Assembly (NCBI GenBank): GCA_903823545.1
Contig: CAIJTL010000901.1
Location: 1 to 9,862, forward strand
Direction: 5' to 3'
DNA: 9,862 nucleotides
From: an uncultured Planctomycetaceae bacterium
GTDB taxonomy: Bacteria > Planctomycetota > Planctomycetia > Planctomycetales > Planctomycetaceae
Part shown: piece by piece, positions 5,101 through 9,862 of the stretch
Numbering within the stretch: the first letter of the stretch is position 1
Layout: each line of letters starts with the position of its first letter
Notes under the pieces: generated by a model
Told to the model about the DNA's origin: nothing
The model's database searches: none
What the model saw: only the letters and a program-made list of their open reading frames with translations
Program-made: the position numbers and the translations under genes

Positions 5101-6639
5101 CTAAGCCGCTCGTTGCAGTCTCATCGATACTGGCGTTGAGGCTTTTCGATTCGAGACTGCGGCCAAATCATCAAAATGACGAGCGACTGCCGCTCGGAAT
5201 GCCGCACCAACTTCGGGCCGACCCTTCCAATTTTTCATGAATCGCAACCAGTCGCGATCACGGCGCGGCAGAAACGTCACGTCGAACCAATGTCGCCATG
5301 TGCCATCAAGGTCGATGATCTTGAGTTGCCGGTCAGGCGTCACGATGAAGTTCGAGGCCTTCATGTCTCCGTGACCGATCCGCATTTCCCCGAGTGTGTG
5401 CCAGATATGAGCGAACTGGGCTGCCAGTTGATCAAGCTCTGTCGTCGTCAGCCGTGTCTGCTGCAGGAATTGATCCAACCGCGTCCCTTCGATGTGTTCG
5501 GTCAGCACATACGATCGAAAGCGACATGGTCCGACTCGTTCCTCGACCATTGCCAGCGGTCGAGCGGTGCCGATTTTCGATTCGAGCATTTCGCGACCGT
5601 AAACCCACGCGCGGCTGGCGCGAGTGAACCACATCATGTGCGACAACGTGTGGCCGAGATCGCGAAGATGAAAACGCTTCAGCACACCGGTTGCCGTCGT
5701 CGGAAATTGGCCAGTCGATCCCGGTGCGTGTAACGGAACGCGAGCAACAGACGTTCGGTCGTCTCGCTTCAGAGATTGGCCCGCGTCGATAAACGCATCG
5801 GGGTCATTCCAAAGTCGGTCAACGAGTTCTGGCGAGACGCGATTATCGAAGACGATGCGACGAAGAGGTGTCTGTTTGACCGAGACGTGTGCTCCGCGTA
5901 GCTCAAAGTTCCAAGGCCAGTCAATGTCTGGTAACAGTTCCGCCAGTGCGGCCAACGGCATGGCGACCAATGACCAAACTGGTCGAACCACCTCGTTGTA
6001 GATTGTGCCGCAGAAGTCATTGATTCCTTCGACGAAGCGATCCCACCAGATTGGCTTGAGATACTTTTTCGCGATCTCTTCGGCCTTTTCCATGATCCAC
6101 AACGTCTCATGCTCGACCATGCGAGCTTCGACGTCAAAGTGCCACCACCGCGGCAATTCTTCAGCCCATCTGAGGAGCACGTCATCGCGTGGGTCACTGT
6201 GGAATCGTTCGTGATGCGGCAGATCATGTCGCAAGACTGGTGTGAGTTCTGGAACCGAATCGCGTCGGTCAGATTGAGCTGACTGCTCCGCGGCCGCACG
6301 CAATTGCTGCACTTTGAATGCGACGGTATGCGGTGCCGGTGGAGTCATTGACGCCGCGTCGATGCGCGTTGCGATTTTTTCTACCCGTTCGCTCGAAACG
6401 TTAGCCGAGGTTGCAGGAGCCTTCGTCATCGCACGATGTTCGACGCGAGTTGAAATCGGTAGTGCTGGGGGCTGCGGTGTCCGTTCCAGAAAGGCTGGCA
6501 ACGACTGGTTGCTGGCATTCATTGTCTTCGGTGCCGGAAGCGAAGGCTCGTGCGATAGGTGAATCGCGAGATCCTCGAATCCCGAGATCGACAGCGAAGG
6601 ATCGTTGTTGTTTGTACGAGGTTCATTCGGCTGAGTCAT
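5101..6639 (-). CDS. Two-part protein: unknown N-terminal region plus Kdo/InaA-type LPS kinase domain
   Basis: This 512-residue protein sits between the waaF-like gene and waaP. Residues 1-140 are rich in Pro, Ser, Ala and Thr and look disordered. Residues 150-285 form an unrecognised Trp-rich region (ELPRWWHFDVEARMVEH, KPIWWDRFVEGIND) with a hydrophobic stretch around 219-238 (RPVWSLVAMPLAALAELLPD) that may touch the membrane. From about 300 a Kdo/WaaP-superfamily kinase fold follows: Lys321 in GVLKRFHLRDLGH, possible helix-C Glu350, catalytic loop IGHGDMKASNFIV (421-433, Asp425 and Asn430), and metal site LKIIDLDGT with Asp443. All core catalytic residues seem present, so an active kinase is plausible, with an LPS-core sugar as the inferred target. 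The start is ATG 6637-6639, preceded by a G-rich stretch with GGGGGGA; a TTG at 6649-6651 would add four residues but overlaps that stretch. A REP-like inverted repeat lies upstream. The gene ends 20 nt before waaP. Confidence 0.85.
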   Translation of the reverse strand: MTQPNEPRTNNNDPSLSISGFEDLAIHLSHEPSLPAPKTMNASNQSLPAFLERTPQPPALPISTRVEHRAMTKAPATSANVSSERVEKIATRIDAASMTPPAPHTVAFKVQQLRAAAEQSAQSDRRDSVPELTPVLRHDLPHHERFHSDPRDDVLLRWAEELPRWWHFDVEARMVEHETLWIMEKAEEIAKKYLKPIWWDRFVEGINDFCGTIYNEVVRPVWSLVAMPLAALAELLPDIDWPWNFELRGAHVSVKQTPLRRIVFDNRVSPELVDRLWNDPDAFIDAGQSLKRDDRTSVARVPLHAPGSTGQFPTTATGVLKRFHLRDLGHTLSHMMWFTRASRAWVYGREMLESKIGTARPLAMVEERVGPCRFRSYVLTEHIEGTRLDQFLQQTRLTTTELDQLAAQFAHIWHTLGEMRIGHGDMKASNFIVTPDRQLKIIDLDGTWRHWFDVTFLPRRDRDWLRFMKNWKGRPEVGAAFRAAVARHFDDLAAVSNRKASTPVSMRLQRAA

Positions 6640-6669
6640 GTTTCCCCCCAAAGTACTGGCGACTGACTT

Positions 6670-6751
6670 GGCGAACCGGAGGGGGTGAGCCCCCGGAAAG
6701 TGTCGTGAGTCGCTTCCGAAATGTCCGGGGGCTCACGCCCTCCGGCTCACC
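6670..6751. repeat. REP-like GC-rich inverted repeat inside the LPS gene set
   Basis: Arms at 6670-6697 and 6724-6751 are 28-nt inverted copies with three differences; the central 22 nt (6676-6697 and 6724-6745) differ at one position. The left arm also holds its own small palindrome, ggggg-tgag-ccccc (6681-6694). Loop sequence is 26 nt. The element occupies most of the 136-bp gap between the waaF-like stop and the 512-residue kinase-like protein's start. I recall similar GC-rich palindromes scattered in planctomycete genomes, which I cannot confirm here. A strong stem at this place could attenuate transcription or stabilise the upstream part of the message. Confidence 0.75.
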
Positions 6752-6775
6752 TGATTGTTACATTAACGAACTCAA

Positions 6776-7825
6776 TTACGCCGCAATTCCCGTTCGTTTT
6801 GGCACTGCGGGAAGTCGGCGAGTTACTTCTTCAAACACAGAATCGACAGACAAATTCTTCATGCATTGATGGTGGCCCATCGGACAACTTCGCTGCTGAC
6901 ATGGTCCGCAATCGACAGGCAACTGCAAATGAACGGCGCGAGGATGGAATGTCTCGCTCCACGCGATATGAGTTGGACCGAACAACGTGATGACCGGCAC
7001 ATCGAATGCCGCAGCGAAGTGACGCGGCCCTGAATCCGTCGTCACTAACAAATCGGCATGGCGAATCGCAGCTTTTGTTAGACCAAGGCTCGGCGTTTCC
7101 GCTGCCAAGCTAACCACGCGTGGGTGAGCAGCGTCGGCCACGATGCGCTGCGCAGTCACTCGTTCGCTTGGTCCGCAGACAACCAAAACCGTTCGTCCTA
7201 ACTCAACGGCAATCCGACGAGCCAGTTCGGTAAATGATTCCACTGGCCAATCCTTGGCAGCACCGAACGCTCCACCAGAATTGATACAAACATAGCCGCG
7301 TGACTCGGCCTGCGGATTCCGTAGCCAGAATTGATTCAATGCCTGTTCGTCTCGCGGCAGCGTCGCCAATTCGATGCGGCGCGATAACGATCGACATCCG
7401 AGCTGGCCAACCAACTGCAACATCTCGTCCAACACCGGATGCGGCACGGACAACGACGGTGCAGGAACCGAATCGGTCAACAATAGGCTGCGTCCATTGC
7501 GCGCGTATCCGATCGTCCTTTTTGCTCCCGATGCCCAAGCCCAAGCGGCGGCTCGAACTGAGTTCGGAAAGAGCACCGCGATATCAAATCGCTCACGGCG
7601 TAGTCTTCCGAGAAAGCCGATTCCCCGATCGGCCGAACTCTTCCCTTTTGGATCGTGAATCAGAATGCGATCGAGCAGCGTCGTCCCGGCCAGCACGTCA
7701 GTCACGTAGAGTCGCATGACCCCGACGATTTCGGCGCCGGCGAACTGTTGTCGGAGCGCACGGAGAGCCGGTGTCGCCATTGCGACATCGCCAATCCAAT
7801 TCGGCAACCAGACAGCCAGTTTCAT
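6776..7825 (-). CDS. waaF: ADP-heptose:LPS heptosyltransferase, WaaF-like (GT9)
   Basis: The 349-residue product is a GT-B glycosyltransferase of family 9, which transfers heptose from ADP-L-glycero-D-manno-heptose to the LPS inner core on the cytoplasmic side of the inner membrane. It opens with MKLAVWLPNWIGDVAMATPA, including conserved Asp13. The C-terminal half has INSGGAFGAAKDWP (181-194), a VVCGPSE donor-site segment (215-221), and TTDSGPRHFAAAFDVPVITLFGPTH (262-286), the family signature. The WaaF-type cysteine cluster follows: DCGPCQQRSCPMGHHQCM (305-322). That cluster favours WaaF (heptosyltransferase II) over WaaC. The length is normal for the family. ATG 7823-7825 fits the family N-terminus; no good Shine-Dalgarno site is visible, and the hldE stop is 22 nt upstream, so the two genes are probably cotranscribed. 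The acceptor position cannot be proven from sequence. Confidence 0.93.
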   Translation of the reverse strand: MKLAVWLPNWIGDVAMATPALRALRQQFAGAEIVGVMRLYVTDVLAGTTLLDRILIHDPKGKSSADRGIGFLGRLRRERFDIAVLFPNSVRAAAWAWASGAKRTIGYARNGRSLLLTDSVPAPSLSVPHPVLDEMLQLVGQLGCRSLSRRIELATLPRDEQALNQFWLRNPQAESRGYVCINSGGAFGAAKDWPVESFTELARRIAVELGRTVLVVCGPSERVTAQRIVADAAHPRVVSLAAETPSLGLTKAAIRHADLLVTTDSGPRHFAAAFDVPVITLFGPTHIAWSETFHPRAVHLQLPVDCGPCQQRSCPMGHHQCMKNLSVDSVFEEVTRRLPAVPKRTGIAA

Positions 7826-7847
7826 AATCGGGACTCAGTGTTTGTCA

Positions 7848-9329
7848 TTACGCGGCATCGCGTCGTTCGCGGATGCTGCTGACGATTCGAGTTGTGGAAA
7901 CGTTCGGAACTTCGCTCAGAGTGCAGACTTCGCCGCCGTAGCTTTCCACCAGTTCGCGACCGACGATGACCGCAGTCGTCCCACCTTTGACGAGTACGTT
8001 CGGTCGCAGTTGTTCGAGTAATTCGAGCGGTGTGTCTGCGTCGAAGACGACCGCATGGTCCACGCACTCGAGCGCAGCCAACATCATCGCTCGCTGTTGT
8101 TGAGAGATCACAGGACGAGTCGGTCCTTTCAGTCTTCGAACACTCGCGTCGCTATTAATTGCGACGATCAAGCAGTCACCCAGGGCGGCCGCTTCTTGCA
8201 GGTATTGCACATGTCCCGCATGAAGCAGATCAAAGCACCCGTTCGTGAAGACCACCTTTTGGCCGAGTTGCTTACGAGCGTCGACCAGCCGCGCGAGTTC
8301 ATCCGCTTCGCTCATCTTTTCATGAACCTTGCGAGAACCACCCAGCAGGTCGCCCAAGATCTCTTGTCGAGAAATCGCGACGACGCCGATCCGTTCGACC
8401 TCCAATCCGCCAGCAATGTTCGCCAGCCGACATAAATCTTGCGGACTCAATCCGTCTGCCAGTCCAACTCCGATCATCGCGAGAACCATGTCACCTGCAC
8501 CGGTGATGTCGTAAACCTCGCGTTTGCGCGTGGGAAACAGCTCGGAAGAACCATCGGCCAACGACAGCGCGATACCATCTTTATCAAGCGTGACGAAGGC
8601 ATGTTCGAGTTGCAGTGTCTCCACCAATTGCCGACCCGCGGCAAACGCATCATCGGTGGTGCGGACTTCAAGGCCCGTCGCTAATTTCGTCTCTAATCGA
8701 TTCGGAGTGATCGCCGTTGCGCCAACGTAGTCGGTGTAATTCGCCTTCGGACCGGGATCGACAAGCACCGGAATTCCCTTGGCTTTTGCCGCATCAATGA
8801 CGGTTCGTAAAACTCGCGGAGTGCAAACTCCTTTCGAGTAGTCCGAGATTAACACCGCGTGATGCCCATCCAATTGAACCAAAATTCGATTGATGAACTC
8901 GTCTTCGAGTTCCGCAGATAACGCGTGACGCGATTCGCGATCAACACGCAAAATCTGATGCGGATGGCGGCTTTGAGCTTTGCCAATGAATCGCACCTTC
9001 ACCGTTGTTGGTCGAGAAGGATCAACCAGCACTGTCGAGCAATCGACTCCCGCATTCGTCAGCGATGCGTGTAACTCTTCGCCGTCACTGTCGCGTCCGA
9101 CGATGCCTGCGATCGTAACTCCGGCATCAAGCCCGCGAATCATGTTTGCGACGTTGGCCGCTCCGCCCAGACGCATTTCTTCGTGATCTTGCCGCAGCAA
9201 AATCACGGGCGCTTCTTGGCTAATCCGTTCGGCGTCGCCCCAGACGTAGCGGTCTAAAATCAAATCGCCAATGACTAACAGTTGGGGATGACCAAGCTGC
9301 TGCACAACGTCAATAAGGTGGTAAGACAT
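7848..9329 (-). CDS. hldE: Bifunctional heptose-7-phosphate kinase / heptose-1-phosphate adenylyltransferase (HldE)
   Basis: The 493-residue protein carries both HldE activities. The N-terminal PfkB/ribokinase domain (about 1-325) shows GDLILDRYVWG (21-31), GGAANVANMIRGL (55-67), ITPNRLE (207-213) and VYDITGAGDMVLA (272-284) with catalytic-base Asp280. It phosphorylates D-glycero-D-manno-heptose 7-phosphate at C1. The C-terminal cytidylyltransferase-like domain (about 345-490) has TNGCFDLLHAGHVQYL (362-377, HxGH at 370-373), KGPTRP (401-406), KGGT (448-451) and STTRIV (478-483). It makes ADP-heptose from heptose 1-phosphate. The fused form resembles E. coli HldE (477 residues). The kinase and phosphatase steps are separated by GmhB, which is not in the window. 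ATG 9327-9329 has AAGGA about 12 nt upstream. It appears to be the first LPS gene of the run, with a 149-bp gap before it. Confidence 0.96.
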   Translation of the reverse strand: MSYHLIDVVQQLGHPQLLVIGDLILDRYVWGDAERISQEAPVILLRQDHEEMRLGGAANVANMIRGLDAGVTIAGIVGRDSDGEELHASLTNAGVDCSTVLVDPSRPTTVKVRFIGKAQSRHPHQILRVDRESRHALSAELEDEFINRILVQLDGHHAVLISDYSKGVCTPRVLRTVIDAAKAKGIPVLVDPGPKANYTDYVGATAITPNRLETKLATGLEVRTTDDAFAAGRQLVETLQLEHAFVTLDKDGIALSLADGSSELFPTRKREVYDITGAGDMVLAMIGVGLADGLSPQDLCRLANIAGGLEVERIGVVAISRQEILGDLLGGSRKVHEKMSEADELARLVDARKQLGQKVVFTNGCFDLLHAGHVQYLQEAAALGDCLIVAINSDASVRRLKGPTRPVISQQQRAMMLAALECVDHAVVFDADTPLELLEQLRPNVLVKGGTTAVIVGRELVESYGGEVCTLSEVPNVSTTRIVSSIRERRDAA

Positions 9330-9478
9330 CTCGGTTCGCCATCCTTTGCGAACGATTTTCGATGGTTATCTCGAAGGAAACTCCGTTCCTTCTCCTGTTA
9401 AAGGGGGCGGAGTGTCCCGCTCAAGGCAAACTGCGTCAATCCCGGTTCTTGGGGAACAACACTTGAGTTTAGCCCGCC
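9330..9478. promoter_or_regulatory. Upstream region of hldE (possible promoter and small hairpin)
   Basis: This gap precedes hldE and follows the TPR gene on the same strand. On the minus strand TTGACG (plus 9434-9439) is followed after 17 nt by GACACT (plus 9411-9416), a fair -35 with a poor -10 of three matches. Nearer the gene, gaaggaa (9373-9379) and ttccttc (9386-9392) form a 7-bp stem with a 6-nt loop. A separate promoter for the LPS set is plausible because the gap is much longer than the spacing between most genes of the set. The promoter call is weak. Confidence 0.25.
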
Positions 9479-9862
9479 TTACTTCGTGAGTTCCTTGAAC
9501 TCCGGCAGTTCGTGCAGCGAATTGAGATCGGGGTCTTTTTTCATCCAATCGAATTCGTCGAAGCCGGCTTTGATCGATTCGCGGAGATCGGCGATTGCCT
9601 TGCCTTGGAACTCGACCAGCTTCTTGTCTCGGTCGGGAATCTTTTCGTTCTTCTGCACAAATTCCGCAGCCCGACCGTAGACGCAGGCGGCGTTGTAGAG
9701 GAACAAATTGTCGTTCGGAAATTTGGCGCGGTTCTCTTCGAGTATCTTGACCCCCTCTTCAAACCGACCTGCGATTGCCAGAGTGATCCCAACTCCCGTG
9801 ACCGCCTCACTGCTGAAGTCATCCAGCGAGTAAGCCTTCTCGAAATCCTTTTGGGCTTCAGC
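9479..9862 (-). CDS. TPR-repeat protein, C-terminal 127 residues (partial)
   Basis: The frame is open from the right edge to TAA at 9479-9481. The visible part begins AEAQKDFEKAYSLDDFSSEA and contains at least one TPR-like helix pair, including a GITLAIAGRFEEGVKILEEN segment with small residues at the packing positions. It then shows LFLYNAACVYGRAAE and ends with AIADLRESIKAGFDE, KKDPDLNSLHELPEFKEL. That ending is the 'TPR end-of-group' pattern common at the C-terminus of planctomycete TPR proteins, some of which are Ser/Thr protein kinases. The N-terminal architecture is out of view, so catalytic domains cannot be judged. A Leu codon (TTG) at 9704-9706 could be taken for a start but lies inside the TPR array. 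Its link to the LPS genes is unclear, since 149 bp separate it from hldE. Confidence 0.8.
   Translation of the reverse strand, partial: AEAQKDFEKAYSLDDFSSEAVTGVGITLAIAGRFEEGVKILEENRAKFPNDNLFLYNAACVYGRAAEFVQKNEKIPDRDKKLVEFQGKAIADLRESIKAGFDEFDWMKKDPDLNSLHELPEFKELTK

Noticed and set aside
5176..5733. Plus-strand open frame of 185 residues opposite the 512-residue kinase-like protein
   Set aside because: The opposite strand carries intact kinase motifs, and the antisense product has no domain-like features.
6640..6651. TTG start for the 512-residue kinase-like protein, four codons earlier
   Set aside because: It overlaps the G-rich stretch that better serves as the ribosome site for the ATG at 6637-6639.
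1..9862. CRISPR array, tRNA, rRNA, transposase or defence system
   Set aside because: No regularly spaced direct repeats, cloverleaf-type sequences, rRNA-like stretches or transposase/nuclease motifs were found on either strand; the repeats seen are single inverted repeats.

Overview
The window looks like chromosomal DNA of a Gram-negative bacterium of moderate GC content, most likely a member of the Planctomycetota. The grounds are the TPR 'end-of-group' C-terminus at the right edge, GC-rich inverted-repeat elements between genes of a kind I associate with planctomycete genomes, mostly weak or absent Shine-Dalgarno sites, and an OleA-type thiolase beside LPS-core genes. The phylum is an inference from style; no rRNA or other phylogenetic marker is present.

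Layout from left to right. (1) Positions 1-661, minus strand: the N-terminal 220 codons of an OleA/FabH-like thiolase, cut by the window edge. (2) 662-797: a gap holding two tandem long hairpins of matching architecture. (3) 798-998, minus: a 66-residue hypothetical protein. (4) 999-1397: a divergent leader of about 400 bp. (5) 1398-2810, plus: glnA, a 470-residue type I glutamine synthetase with the adenylylation tyrosine. (6) 2807-2917: a 111-bp inverted-repeat element filling the convergent gap between glnA and the LPS genes. (7) 2918-9329, minus: an LPS inner-core gene set. (8) 9479-9862, minus: the C-terminus of a TPR protein, cut by the right edge.

In transcription order the LPS set reads hldE (ADP-heptose precursor synthesis), waaF-like heptosyltransferase, an 82-bp REP-like inverted repeat, a 512-residue two-part protein with a Kdo/InaA-type kinase fold at its C-terminus, waaP-like heptose kinase, and a WaaG-like GT4 glycosyltransferase. 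Gaps are 22, 136, 20 and 0 nt. Together these would make and activate heptose, add it to the lipid A-Kdo acceptor, phosphorylate the core and extend it with a hexose. The genes gmhA, gmhB, waaC and waaA are not in the window.

The least explained parts are the roughly 280-residue N-terminal region of the 512-residue kinase-like protein, the 111-bp element whose two inner hairpins have exactly complementary 8-nt loops, and the small gene near 800-1000 with a Cys-rich in-frame extension upstream. I see no CRISPR array, tRNA, rRNA, transposase, phage gene or clear defence system.
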